Part shown: one piece after another, positions 34,247-43,508 of the stretch
Layout of the letters: each line of letters starts with the position of its first letter
Numbering within the stretch: position 1 is the first letter of the stretch
DNA from: UBA1240 sp045599185
GTDB lineage: Bacteria > Spirochaetota > Spirochaetia > Treponematales > Treponemataceae
DNA: 64,000 nt
Direction of reading: 5' to 3'
NCBI GenBank assembly: GCA_045599185.1
Contig: JAZRVO010000033.1
Coordinates: 1 to 64,000, forward strand
Translations under genes and position numbers: made by a program
The notes under the pieces: model-generated
Told to the model about the DNA's origin: nothing
Database searches by the model: none
Seen by the model: only the letters and a program-made list of their open reading frames with translations

Positions 34247-36067
34247 TCAGTAAGTAATCAAAAGTTCAAAAGTGCCAGGGCGTTCTTCTGGTTTTTCGGC
34301 GGTAACATCAAAATCAAAAATCTCGTACTCGCTCATGGCAAATTTAATCCGCGTGCTTCCGTCCAAATCCTGCAAATCCATAAGATGGCGGTGTCTGTCC
34401 TTGTCGTAGCGGTGCACGTACCATTCAGGAAAATTGCCCTTTTTGCCGCCGCACACAAAATCATACCGAATCAAATCCTTAATCAGCAAAGCGTTTAACC
34501 CGGCAAACTGTGCCTCAAGTTCACCGCTATTTAACAGCCTGCCGCAAAAATAACTGCCGCCTTGCACGCATTCGGCAAATTCATTCAGCAGGGCAAACCA
34601 GTACAAATCTTTCCGCGCCTGCAAAAAAGCACCTTTGCTTCTGCCCAATTCCGTAATTGAACAGATAAAAGCCCAGGGACTGACTTTGCGGAATACATAA
34701 TTCATTGTGGAAGGAAAGATTTTTTTATTCCAGTAAGCATCCGTAGCAACTTCTACGTCTTTCAAAAACGCCACATCTTCAAAACTAAGGTACGGCGTGG
34801 AAAAAGTTTCGTAAACCGGGGTTTCCATCCATTTCCAGCCGTTTTTTGAAGCAATTTGTTCCATTACCGTGCCGCTAAGAATTTTCAAAAAACCAAGCTG
34901 AAGGGCATCAGGGCGCAAATCCATTACAAAATCGTAGCTTTTTCCAAAACTTTCAAGGTCTTCGTAAGGCAGGCCTGCAATCAAATCCAAGTGCTGGTGA
35001 ATGGTTCGCGGAATGCGCCGTATTTTTTCTGCAAGAATTTCCACGTTTGCAGAACGGTTTACGGCTTTAAGGGTTTCCTTGTTTGCAGACTGAACGCCCA
35101 TTTCAAACTGCATCACGCCCTCCGGCACTTTCTGAAGAAAGTTCAGGGCTTCTTCGGAAAAATATTCTGCTTCAATTTCAAAATGAAACATGGTTTTGCC
35201 GTTATGGTTCTGCAAAATGTATTCCCAAATTGGTATGTAGCGGTCAGGGTTCAGGTTGTAGGTTCGGTCTATAAACTTAACAAGTTTTACCTTCGCGTCC
35301 AGAAAAACCTTAAGTTCCTGCTGCACTTTTTCAAGGCTTTTGAATCGTACCCGTTTGTCCACGGAAGAAAGACAGTAGGCGCAGCCAAATGGGCAGCCCC
35401 TTGTTGATTCGTAATAATAAATTTTGTGGTCGGGTTCAAAATTGCCGGAAAGAATTTCGGGATAGGCAAAGGGCAAATCGTCAAGGTTTTCTACCAATAA
35501 AGGGTCGCCGGTGTACAAAATCGTGCCAGCGCCGGTTTCGTTTTCCGTTTCTTTTGCCGCCGCCGGGTTGAAAAATTGTTCAGCTGCCGTTTTTGCCGCC
35601 GCTTCGTTTAAGGCCGGTTCTGCCGTTTTTCTGTAGTAAATGCCTTTTACGCAGGTAAAATCCTTCTTTTGAGCGATTATTTCTGCAATCTGCAAAAATG
35701 TTTTTTCACCTTCGCCAAACATCACAAAATCCATGGCTGGCAGCAATTTAAGGTATTTTTCTGCACTGTAACCAAATTCCGGGCCGCCGGCTCCAATAAG
35801 GCACTCCGGCAAAAATTTCTTTATTTCCGGAATAAGTTTGCAAACGTATTCGCCGTTCCAAATGTAGGTTGAAAAAAACACCGCATCCGCGCCCGAAAAA
35901 CCGATGTTCCTTAAAACTTCGCCTGTCGGCTGGTTAATCGTATATTCGGCAATTTCAATCTGAAGGTTTTTGAACGTGCCGTATTTTTCTGCGTAAGTTT
36001 TTAACGTCCTTATGGCAACATTGGTGTGCATGTAGCTTGCGTTTACAGAAACAAGAAGAATTTTCAT
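34247..36067 (-). CDS. B12-binding radical SAM protein (DUF4080 type)
   Basis: This 606-residue protein has an N-terminal cobalamin-binding-like domain (ILLVSVNASYMHTNVA, GAGGPEFGYSAE), a radical SAM core with CPFGCAYC in the middle, and a C-terminal extension of about 200 residues of the DUF4080 kind. It probably uses S-adenosylmethionine, and perhaps cobalamin, for methylation or rearrangement of an unknown substrate. Its gene has no Shine-Dalgarno sequence; a promoter placed as for ygiQ suggests a leaderless message. An alanine-rich insert follows about residue 160. Confidence 0.88.
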   Translation of the reverse strand: MKILLVSVNASYMHTNVAIRTLKTYAEKYGTFKNLQIEIAEYTINQPTGEVLRNIGFSGADAVFFSTYIWNGEYVCKLIPEIKKFLPECLIGAGGPEFGYSAEKYLKLLPAMDFVMFGEGEKTFLQIAEIIAQKKDFTCVKGIYYRKTAEPALNEAAAKTAAEQFFNPAAAKETENETGAGTILYTGDPLLVENLDDLPFAYPEILSGNFEPDHKIYYYESTRGCPFGCAYCLSSVDKRVRFKSLEKVQQELKVFLDAKVKLVKFIDRTYNLNPDRYIPIWEYILQNHNGKTMFHFEIEAEYFSEEALNFLQKVPEGVMQFEMGVQSANKETLKAVNRSANVEILAEKIRRIPRTIHQHLDLIAGLPYEDLESFGKSYDFVMDLRPDALQLGFLKILSGTVMEQIASKNGWKWMETPVYETFSTPYLSFEDVAFLKDVEVATDAYWNKKIFPSTMNYVFRKVSPWAFICSITELGRSKGAFLQARKDLYWFALLNEFAECVQGGSYFCGRLLNSGELEAQFAGLNALLIKDLIRYDFVCGGKKGNFPEWYVHRYDKDRHRHLMDLQDLDGSTRIKFAMSEYEIFDFDVTAEKPEERPGTFELLITY

Positions 36068-36073
36068 GGTTCA

Positions 36074-36103
36074 ATTATACTTTAATAATTGCGGTGATGT
36101 AAA
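36074..36103 (-). promoter_or_regulatory. leaderless promoter of the DUF4080 gene
   Basis: TTTACA (complement of 36098-36103), 18 bases, perfect TATAAT (complement of 36074-36079), then six bases to ATG at 36067: the same geometry as ygiQ. Confidence 0.6.
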
Positions 36104-36139
36104 TTTCATCAACCAGCCCAAATAAATACAAGCCACACC

Positions 36140-36310
36140 CTGCCATGCTGAACTTGCAGAAAAATAGGCGTAATTTGCGTGTGCTACTTGCTTTATCAGC
36201 AACTGCCATTGGAGCAAGCACACGGAGAAGTTTTGCAATAGCAAAACTTCTCCCTTTTGGTGAGTGTTGAATCGGTCTGCAACAAGCAGCAAAAGCGCAA
36301 GCCAACTTAC
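36140..36310. repeat. solo copy of the 130-bp hairpin repeat
   Basis: This matches the array at 258-745. Stem 1 is GTGTGCT...AGCACAC (versus GCGTGCT...AGCACGC in the array, a compensatory C-G to T-A change). Stem 2 is GGAGAAGTTTTGC/GCAAAACTTCTCC (36224-36252), followed by CCTTTTGGTG and GGTCTGCAAC. A fragment of the GCTGAACTT element (36145-36156) precedes it. Confidence 0.8.
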
Positions 36311-36321
36311 ACAAAATTTGA

Positions 36322-36352
36322 CGTAGTTTTTTTGCTTTGCAAAAAAACTACG
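36322..36352. terminator. 14-bp perfect hairpin downstream of metH
   Basis: CGTAGTTTTTTTGC (36322-36335) and GCAAAAAAACTACG (36339-36352) pair perfectly with a three-base loop. It lies 59 bases past the metH stop. It lacks a classical T tail, so its role as terminator is probable but not certain. Confidence 0.55.
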
Positions 36353-36410
36353 GGCTTTTGCGTATACCAAGCGGAAATAAGAGACAAAGCAAGTAGCAAA
36401 AGAAAAAATC

Positions 36411-38996
36411 TTAGCAGTTAAAAACTTTCTGGGCATATTTTACGGTTTCCATTGCATCTTTGCCGTAAGCATCTGCGCCAATCATGTCTGCGTATTCCTG
36501 GGTTAAAACCGCACCGCCAACTACAACCTTGCACCACGGGGCTTTTTCCCTAAGCTGCTTGATTGTTTCTGCCATGGCAGGCACTGTTGTCGTCATCAGC
36601 GCACTTAAGCCCACCAGCTGAATATGTTCGTTTACAACTGTTTCAACAATAGTTTCCGGTGGCACGTCTTTGCCCAAATCAATTACGCGGAAACTGTAGT
36701 TTTCAAGAAGAACTTTTACAATGTTCTTGCCAATGTCGTGAATGTCGCCTTTTACGGTTGCAACAACCACACTGCCCTTGGGTTCTTCTTTTTTGCCGGA
36801 CTTATCCAGTTCGTCTTTTATAACCGCAAAGGCCTGTTTCGCAGCTTCGGCACTCATCAAAAGCTGGGGCAGATAAACTTTCTTTTCTTCAAAGCCTTTG
36901 CCAACAATATCCAGAGCAGGAATTATGTAGTCGTTAATTACCGTCATCGAATCCGCCGACTGCAAAAGTGCCCTGGCCTCTTTTTCGGCGCTGTCTTTCA
37001 TGCCTTTGGTAATTGCGTATTTTAAGCCCGATTTTTCGCCGGAAGCGGACGCTGCCGACAAAGCCAGAGTACCCTGAACCGGTGCACCGCCTGCTGAAGC
37101 GGCACTTGAACCGGCAGCGGAAGGCACTGCGCCACCGGCAGGTTTTCCGCTTGCAACCGCAAGAACTGCATTTGCCGCAGCCGCTGCCATCGCCTGTGTC
37201 TGTTCGTTCTGTTCTTCTGTAAATTTGTCTGCAAAACTTATGTAATTCAGGCACTGGGCATCATAGCCCGAAAGGGTGCAGAAACAAGTCCAGGCTTTCA
37301 TCATTTCTTTCGCATTTGGATTCATGATTGCGGCGCTTAAACCGTTCTGCATTGCCATTGTAAAGAATGTTGCGGTTATCTGTTCGCGCAAGGGAAGCCC
37401 GAAGGAAACGTTTGAAACGCCAAGAATTGTGTGGCCGTGCCTTACGTCCTTTACGTATTTTACGGTTTGTAAAGTTGCAATCGCAGCCTGATCATCAGAA
37501 CTTACTGCCATCGCCAAAGGGTCAATTATAATGTTCTTGGGCGATATTCCGTATTCAGCCGCGGTTTTGTAAAGTTTTTCAACAATTGCAATGCGGCCTT
37601 CGGCGGTTTCAGGAATGCCGCCTTCGTCAATGGTAAGGCTTACGACAACGCCGCCGTATTTTTTTACCAGCGGAAAAATGGCTTTCATAATTTCCTGCTT
37701 GCCGTTTACCGAATTGATTAAAGGCTTGCCGTTGTAAAGGCGCAGGGCTTTTTCCATTGCCACCGGGTCGGAAGTGTCAATTTGCAGCGGCAAATCCGTT
37801 ACGCTTTGCAGTTCCTTAACAACCCGTTCCATCATGGCAACTTCGTCAATTTCAGGAAGCCCAACATTTACGTCCAGCACCTGTGCGCCTTTTTCTTCCT
37901 GGGTAATGCCTTCGTTCAAAATGTAAGGAATGTCGTTGTTGCGGAGGGCTTCTTTAAATTTCTTTTTGCCGGTAGGGTTAATTCGTTCGCCAATAAGCAC
38001 CGGAGCTTTGCCAAAAGTAACCACTTTTGAACATGAAGTAATTGCAGAAATATTTTTTTCTTCCGGGTAATGGGGAATGAGTTTTTTTTCGGCTTCAAGT
38101 TTTTTTACGCGTTCAACAAGCAGGCGAATGTGTTCCGGCGTAGTTCCGCAGCAGCCGCCAAGAATAAGCGCACCCTGTTCTGCAAAACCGCTAACCAGCT
38201 GAGCAAATTTTTCTGCACTAACATCGTAAACGGTTTTGCCGTTTTCGCTTCGCGGAAGCCCGGCATTTGGTTTTATCATTACCGGAATGCTGGCATTTTC
38301 AATAAGGCGCGGCACAATCGGTGCCATCTGTTCCGGGCCAAGGCTGCAGTTCATGCCAATGGCAGTAACGCCAAGGCTTTCAAAAAGGTGCACCATTACT
38401 TCCGGGCTTGAACCCGTAAGCGATTTTGCTTCCTGATCGTAAACTGTGGTTACAAAAACAGGCAGTTCAACGCCGGCTTCTTCCATTGCTTCTTTTGCAG
38501 CAATAACGGCGGCTTTTGCTTCGTAGGCATCGTTCATCGTTTCTATTAAAATCAAATCAATTTCGTGCTGCAACGCAATTGCGAAGGATTTTTTAAAAAG
38601 TGATATTGCGTCTTCAAAGGAAAGGTCGCCAAGCGGTTCCAGCAGCTTGCCGCATGAACCTATGTCAAAGGCGATAAAATGCGGCTCGCTGTTTTCAAGT
38701 TCAATACGCCGCCGGGCTTCGTTTGCGTTTGCAATTGCAGAAGAAATAATTTCTTCCAGCGTATAGGTTAAAAGCCCGGAAAATTTGGTTTTGAATGCAC
38801 CGAAAGTGTTGGTGTTTACAATATTGCTTCCGGCCTTGTAGTAATTGTAATTCAGTTCAACAATTTTTTCCGGGTGGTCAATGTTCCAGTTTTCTGGCAG
38901 TTCGCCGGGCTGCAAACCCCAGTTCTGCAAAACAGAACCTGTTCCGCCGTCAAAAAAAAGAACCTGTTTACCTAAATATTCTCTAACGTCACGCAT
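36411..38996 (-). CDS. metH: cobalamin-dependent methionine synthase, short form
   Basis: This 861-residue enzyme methylates homocysteine using methyltetrahydrofolate through cobalamin. Order: homocysteine-binding barrel (FFDGGTGSVLQNWG, zinc ligands in GMNCSLGP and GGCCGTTPEH), pterin-binding domain (VLIGERINPTGKKKFKEAL onward), an alanine/serine-rich linker (about 625-675), and a B12 cap and binding domain with the lower-ligand motif GDIHDIGKN. The reactivation domain is absent and supplied by the gene just upstream. AGGAG precedes the ATG. It is the last gene of metF-activation protein-metH. Confidence 0.95.
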   Translation of the reverse strand: MRDVREYLGKQVLFFDGGTGSVLQNWGLQPGELPENWNIDHPEKIVELNYNYYKAGSNIVNTNTFGAFKTKFSGLLTYTLEEIISSAIANANEARRRIELENSEPHFIAFDIGSCGKLLEPLGDLSFEDAISLFKKSFAIALQHEIDLILIETMNDAYEAKAAVIAAKEAMEEAGVELPVFVTTVYDQEAKSLTGSSPEVMVHLFESLGVTAIGMNCSLGPEQMAPIVPRLIENASIPVMIKPNAGLPRSENGKTVYDVSAEKFAQLVSGFAEQGALILGGCCGTTPEHIRLLVERVKKLEAEKKLIPHYPEEKNISAITSCSKVVTFGKAPVLIGERINPTGKKKFKEALRNNDIPYILNEGITQEEKGAQVLDVNVGLPEIDEVAMMERVVKELQSVTDLPLQIDTSDPVAMEKALRLYNGKPLINSVNGKQEIMKAIFPLVKKYGGVVVSLTIDEGGIPETAEGRIAIVEKLYKTAAEYGISPKNIIIDPLAMAVSSDDQAAIATLQTVKYVKDVRHGHTILGVSNVSFGLPLREQITATFFTMAMQNGLSAAIMNPNAKEMMKAWTCFCTLSGYDAQCLNYISFADKFTEEQNEQTQAMAAAAANAVLAVASGKPAGGAVPSAAGSSAASAGGAPVQGTLALSAASASGEKSGLKYAITKGMKDSAEKEARALLQSADSMTVINDYIIPALDIVGKGFEEKKVYLPQLLMSAEAAKQAFAVIKDELDKSGKKEEPKGSVVVATVKGDIHDIGKNIVKVLLENYSFRVIDLGKDVPPETIVETVVNEHIQLVGLSALMTTTVPAMAETIKQLREKAPWCKVVVGGAVLTQEYADMIGADAYGKDAMETVKYAQKVFNC

Positions 38997-39618
38997 TCTT
39001 TTTTACTCCTACAAAGGCCGTTACCGATTTTTCCGGTGCCATTATCAATGTATCCATTAAGGTTAAGCCAATTTTTTTACAGTCCAAAAGCGAAAAAAAC
39101 ACTTTCTGCACTTCAAGGTTCAAGTCGCCGTAGCCGGGACTGAACCTGTTGCAGGTTGAACAGCCGTCTTTTGAAACTTCGTTCATAAACTTTTTGCACA
39201 AACAGTCACAGTATGCTTCTATAAACATTGCACCGGCCGCCTGCATCACAACTGCGCGAACCGGGTCTAACCGCTGGCAGCGCTGAATTTCCCTGTCTAT
39301 TTTTGGCCCGATTGTTGCAGCAAACATGTAGGCTGCATGACAGCCTGCCAGATGGTTTGAAAGAAAGGCACTTTCAATTTCCTGCCCTGCAAAACAAACC
39401 GCGCTGCTGCGTACCAAAACCGGGTAGGAAACGTAAACGCTTTGGGGAACAATCAGTTTTTGAAACTGCGCTACAACTTCGTAAACAAGCGGGCGCACTT
39501 CATCATCGTTACGGTTTCTGGCGTTTACGTGGTAACCCATGTAGCGGAAAACTTCGTCATAATCGGGAATTATGGCAGAATTTTCAGGCCGGTCTATAAA
39601 AACAAAAGCATCTGTCAT
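38989..39618 (-). CDS. separate MetH activation-domain protein
   Basis: This 209-residue protein resembles the C-terminal activation domain of full-length MetH, which binds S-adenosylmethionine for reductive methylation of inactive cobalamin. The conserved RFSPGYGDLNLEVQ element and the preceding AMFIEAYCDCLCKKF helix are visible. It overlaps metF by four bases and metH by eight, a translationally coupled trio. Together with the short MetH it makes a split methionine synthase, as in several anaerobes. The electron donor for reactivation is not shown. Confidence 0.88.
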   Translation of the reverse strand: MTDAFVFIDRPENSAIIPDYDEVFRYMGYHVNARNRNDDEVRPLVYEVVAQFQKLIVPQSVYVSYPVLVRSSAVCFAGQEIESAFLSNHLAGCHAAYMFAATIGPKIDREIQRCQRLDPVRAVVMQAAGAMFIEAYCDCLCKKFMNEVSKDGCSTCNRFSPGYGDLNLEVQKVFFSLLDCKKIGLTLMDTLIMAPEKSVTAFVGVKKNA

Positions 39619-40481
39619 TTATTTATGATGTCTGAAAGATTTTCAAGAATTTTACGTGCAACTTCCGGCTTGTTCATCGAATAAACGTGAACGTGATTAA
39701 TTCCGTTTGCAAACAAATCCACAATCTGGTCTGTTGCGTAGGCAATTCCGGCCTGTGTCATTGCATCCTTGTCATCGCCAAATCTGTCTGTAATCTGCTT
39801 AAAGCGTGCCGGCAAAAGCGAACCGGACAATTTGCAGATGCGGGCAATCTGCTTGCCGTTTGTTACGGGCATAATTCCCGGAATAACCGGCACTTCAATA
39901 TGGTTTACCCTAAGCTTGTAAAGATAGTTGTACAGAAGGTTGTTGTCAAAAAACATCTGGGTTGTAAGAAATTCGCAGCCTGCATCAATTTTCTTTTTAA
40001 GGTTGCAAATGTCTTCCTTCTGGTTTGCCGAATCCGGGTGTCCTTCAGGGTAGCAGGCACCGCCAATACAGAAACCGCCAAAATCACTTATTTCCAAAGC
40101 AAGGTCGCTGGCGTAGCGGTAGTCCAGTTTGTCGGTGGACATGCCTTCCGGAATGTCGCCGCGCAGTGCAAGAATGTTTTCAATGCCGGAAGCCTTTAAT
40201 TTTTCAAGCTGTGAATGAACTAGTTCTTTTGTAGAAGAAATGCAGGAAAGATGGGCAAGGGCTGTAACATTATAATTGTGCTGAATGTCCTCGGCGATTG
40301 AAACGGTATAATTGCTGGTTCCGCCACCTGCGCCATAGGTAACACTCATAAACGAAGGCTTTAATTCGGCAATTTCGTCTACAGCTTTTTTTACGGATTC
40401 AAAAACCGTATCTGTTTTTGGCGGAAAAACTTCAAATGAAATGCTGAGCGAATCTTTTTTCAATAAATCTATAATTTTCAT
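39615..40481 (-). CDS. metF: methylenetetrahydrofolate reductase
   Basis: This 288-residue flavoprotein reduces methylenetetrahydrofolate to methyltetrahydrofolate, the methyl donor for MetH. SFEVFPPKTD near the start, SVTYGAGGGTSNYT and LALRGDIPEG are family hallmarks, and length is usual. AAAGGA lies before the ATG. The gene is 109 bases beyond the cbiL stop, so it may be read through from the cobalamin operon or from its own promoter; none of high quality was identified. Confidence 0.96.
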   Translation of the reverse strand: MKIIDLLKKDSLSISFEVFPPKTDTVFESVKKAVDEIAELKPSFMSVTYGAGGGTSNYTVSIAEDIQHNYNVTALAHLSCISSTKELVHSQLEKLKASGIENILALRGDIPEGMSTDKLDYRYASDLALEISDFGGFCIGGACYPEGHPDSANQKEDICNLKKKIDAGCEFLTTQMFFDNNLLYNYLYKLRVNHIEVPVIPGIMPVTNGKQIARICKLSGSLLPARFKQITDRFGDDKDAMTQAGIAYATDQIVDLFANGINHVHVYSMNKPEVARKILENLSDIINK

Positions 40482-40590
40482 AACAAATCCTTTCTTTGCA
40501 TAAAACTCGATATTTAACCTATCATATAAATAGTTTTTAATAAATATCTCAGATACCCTGCGCTTATTTCAGTTGCTTCCGTTCGTTTGG

Positions 40591-41538
40591 TTATTTCAGT
40601 TCTTTCAGCCTGGCAACCAGTTTTTCGTAATTTTCCTTTCTGTGCGGAAAAGAACAGTCTGCGCAGGATTTTACGCCTTTTTCCGTATATTTAAAGTTTC
40701 CGCCGCAGGCATCGCCAAGCAAATACAGCGGACAATAGCAGAAAAGGCAGTTGAAATCTTCCTTTTCAACGCCCTTGTGGCACGGAAACATTTCGCATTC
40801 CCTGTGCTGAAAAAAATTGTAATTTTTTTCTGCGGCTTTTTTTTCAATGTGCTTTATGATGACGATTGTAAAATACGAAGTATCGCCGGACAAATCATCC
40901 ATTGTCAGTATCCGTTCGTCCTGCATTCCGCAGTTTGAAACTGCATAAAACTCAAAATTGTGTGTTTCCTTTTTGGTCATAAGAAATTCTTTCAGCTGAA
41001 GCATTTTTTTGCCGGACTTCATAAAAACAAGAGTGCCTTTCATTTCAAAAGAAGCCGAAATGTCGTAGCTGCTTGGAATGATGTGTATTTCTTCGTCCTG
41101 TTCGGAAAGTGAAATGCCAAGCCGGGCAGCCACGGCACAAAAAGAAGGAATGCCGTTGATTACGACGGTTTCAAAGCCCCTTTCGTCAATAATGAATTTT
41201 ATGTACATGCAGGTTGCGTAAATTGTAGGGTCGCCAATGTTTATAAACGCGGCATTTTTACCGGCAACAAGCTGCTGTTCAATCCGGTCTGCCGCGTTGT
41301 GCTGGGCTTTCTGCAAAGTGTCAGCATCCTTTACCATTGGCAAGTCCAGACAAATTACTTCGTGCAAAACAATTTCCGGCATTGCCGCTTTTACAATTGA
41401 ATAAGCGGTGCACTGTTCCCTGGATTTTGCAGGAAGCACAATAACGTCGCATTTTTTTATCGTGTTCAAAGCCTGCACCGTAATAAGGCCTGCATCACCC
41501 GGTCCTGTACCAACGCAAAATAAAATACCTTTTTTCAT
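40591..41538 (-). CDS. cbiL: cobalt-precorrin-2 C20-methyltransferase with Cys-rich tail
   Basis: This 315-residue protein adds the C20 methyl group in the corrin pathway. The methyltransferase part (1 to about 235) has GILFCVGTGPGDAGLITVQA and NIGDPTIYATCMY, the SAM-binding motifs of the family. From about 239 an additional cysteine-rich small domain follows, with cysteines near 248, 253, 264, 267, 269, 278, 292 and 295, able to hold metal or a cluster. This tail is known as a separate family near cobalamin genes; here it is fused. GGAAGG stands before the ATG. Last cobalamin gene of the cluster. Confidence 0.92.
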   Translation of the reverse strand: MKKGILFCVGTGPGDAGLITVQALNTIKKCDVIVLPAKSREQCTAYSIVKAAMPEIVLHEVICLDLPMVKDADTLQKAQHNAADRIEQQLVAGKNAAFINIGDPTIYATCMYIKFIIDERGFETVVINGIPSFCAVAARLGISLSEQDEEIHIIPSSYDISASFEMKGTLVFMKSGKKMLQLKEFLMTKKETHNFEFYAVSNCGMQDERILTMDDLSGDTSYFTIVIIKHIEKKAAEKNYNFFQHRECEMFPCHKGVEKEDFNCLFCYCPLYLLGDACGGNFKYTEKGVKSCADCSFPHRKENYEKLVARLKELK

Positions 41539-41577
41539 AATAAACCTTCCATTAAACTGGCTGAAAAACTTAAAAAT

Positions 41578-42903
41578 TCAGCAGTGCCTGTAAGCGGCAG
41601 CAGTTTTTACAATATTTTCTGCAAACGCAATGTTTGAGGGATAATAAAGATGCGGAAATCCCTGAAATCCGCCGTTTATGTTCCAGCCGCAAGTCCACTT
41701 TTCTTCAGCAACCGGCTTGCGTGCCGTGCAGCAGCAGCCGTTAGCCGTGCTTTCAAAATAATGAAACTCGTGGGCTTTTATGCCAAAAGTTTCCAGTTCA
41801 ACATAGCCAAAGCGAACAAGTTTTCCCGTAAAAAAACAGTTGCCGGGTACAACGCCGCACATTCGGAACGTTTTTTCCGTTGTTTCAATTGTTTCGTGCA
41901 GGTACATAAAACCGCCGCATTCTGCCCACACCGGCATGCCGCCAGCAACTGCGGCTTTTATTGCCTGCCGCATGGTTTCGTTCTGTTCAAGCCGGTCTGC
42001 AAACAGTTCCGGGTAACCGCCGCCAAGCAGCAGTCCTCCAATATTTTCCGGCAGCGCAAAATCGTGCAGCGGCGAAAAAGGCACAATCTGCGCGCCAAAA
42101 TTCTGCAAAAACTGAATGTTTTCTTCGTAATAAAAATTAAAGGCTTCGTCTTTGGCAACGGCAATGCGCGTAACCGGCGGTCGTTTTTTAGGAAAGGAAA
42201 AACCCGAACTGATTGCCGGTGCGCTTTCTGCAATTTCAACCAGCTTTTTAAGGTCAACGGTTTCTGCAAGGCGTTCCGCACTTTTGGCAACATTCTGCTG
42301 AATATCTGCAATTTCGTCCGGCAGCTTTAAGCCAAGGTAACGGGACGAAATGGAAAAATCCTTTTGCCACGGAATATAGCCCAGCACCGGCACGCCGGTT
42401 TCTTCCTGCACCAATGCCTGAATTTTTGGAAAAAGCTTCTGGCTCATGTTGTTAAGGATAATTCCATTTATCAGGCGTGAATCGTCCATGGACAGAAAGC
42501 CCTTTACCAGTGCAAGAACCGAACGGCTCATTCCCTTTGCGTTAACCACAAGAATAACCGGCGCACCAAGGGTTTGGGCAAGATGATAGGTAGAAGCCTT
42601 TTCCGTCGTTCCGCCAATACCGTCGTAAAGCCCCATAACTCCTTCTATAACCGAAAGTTCGCCTGTGTTTTCGTGCAGAAAAATACCCCGGGTCGTTTCT
42701 TCGTCCGTAAAAAACAAATCAAGGTTTTTTGACGGAATGCCAATTATTTTTTTGTGAAAAAGCGGGTCGATGTAGTCCGGGCCGCATTTAAACGCGTTTA
42801 TTTTTTTTCCGCCCCTGCGCAATGCTTCCAAAAGTGAAATTGTACAGAAAGTTTTGCCGCTGCCGCTGCATGGGGCTGCAATTACAATGCGAGGAATGTT
42901 CAT
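41578..42903 (-). CDS. cbiA: cobyrinate a,c-diamide synthase
   Basis: This 441-residue ATP- and glutamine-dependent enzyme amidates the a and c side chains of cobyrinate. The N-terminal P-loop APCSGSGKTFCTISLLEAL, the FKCGPDYIDP element and the C-terminal class I amidotransferase with GGGYPELFAD and AECGGFMYL (nucleophile cysteine) are all visible. It overlaps cbiT by four bases. Confidence 0.96.
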   Translation of the reverse strand: MNIPRIVIAAPCSGSGKTFCTISLLEALRRGGKKINAFKCGPDYIDPLFHKKIIGIPSKNLDLFFTDEETTRGIFLHENTGELSVIEGVMGLYDGIGGTTEKASTYHLAQTLGAPVILVVNAKGMSRSVLALVKGFLSMDDSRLINGIILNNMSQKLFPKIQALVQEETGVPVLGYIPWQKDFSISSRYLGLKLPDEIADIQQNVAKSAERLAETVDLKKLVEIAESAPAISSGFSFPKKRPPVTRIAVAKDEAFNFYYEENIQFLQNFGAQIVPFSPLHDFALPENIGGLLLGGGYPELFADRLEQNETMRQAIKAAVAGGMPVWAECGGFMYLHETIETTEKTFRMCGVVPGNCFFTGKLVRFGYVELETFGIKAHEFHYFESTANGCCCTARKPVAEEKWTCGWNINGGFQGFPHLYYPSNIAFAENIVKTAAAYRHC

Positions 42904-43508
42904 TTTGACTGCCCTTCTTTACTTGCCGTGCCCAGCACAAATGAAAAAATGTAAACCGGGTTTTCGGCCAGCAGCAGATGATGGCTGCCAGCTTTTTTTG
43001 CCCGGCTAACCGCCACCTGAATAATTTCATCGCTGAAAACCGGAAAATTCTTTATGCATTCTGTCATTTCGCAAACAGTTTCCAGCGAAATTGCAGTTAA
43101 AACAACCTGCACCGGGGTTTTATTTTGTGCCAGTGCCAAAAGAATTGCCTGCAAATGGCCTTTCGTTCCGCCAATAAACACGTGGGTTGGTGCAGGCAGT
43201 TTTTCCAGCTGGCCGGGCGCCGTTGCCTGAATGATTTGCACATTATCTGCAGAAAATTTTTCCCTGTTTGCTTTAATCAGTTCAATTGCGGCAGGGTTTT
43301 CTTCAATTGCATACACGGAAATTGTCCGGGAAAGCAAGGCCGCTTCAATTGCAATGCTGCCCGTGCCGCTGCCAATGTCAAAAAAAACTGAATTTTCCTT
43401 CAGTCCCAGCTTGCACAGAACAATTTCGCGCACTTCTTCTTTTGTCATCGGTACGTTGCCGCGGATAAACTCGCTGTCTTTTATTCCCGGCGTAATTTTA
43501 TCTTTCAT
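42900..43508 (-). CDS. cbiT: cobalt-precorrin-6B C15-methyltransferase (decarboxylating)
   Basis: This 202-residue class I methyltransferase methylates C15 and decarboxylates the C12 acetate side chain. FDIGSGTGSIAIEAAL is the SAM-binding motif and VFIGGTKGHLQ a typical CbiT element. Unlike many bacteria it is not fused to CbiE, which here is joined to CbiJ. AAGGA lies 7 bases before the ATG. A 233-base gap with repeats separates it from cbiJE. Confidence 0.93.
   Translation of the reverse strand: MKDKITPGIKDSEFIRGNVPMTKEEVREIVLCKLGLKENSVFFDIGSGTGSIAIEAALLSRTISVYAIEENPAAIELIKANREKFSADNVQIIQATAPGQLEKLPAPTHVFIGGTKGHLQAILLALAQNKTPVQVVLTAISLETVCEMTECIKNFPVFSDEIIQVAVSRAKKAGSHHLLLAENPVYIFSFVLGTASKEGQSK

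Noticed and set aside
36068..36410. Small genes in the metH to DUF4080 gap
   Set aside because: Short frames here coincide with the hairpin repeat and lack start signals.
40482..40590. SAM or B12 riboswitch before metF
   Set aside because: The 109-base gap is too short and AT-rich, and no conserved aptamer block is visible.
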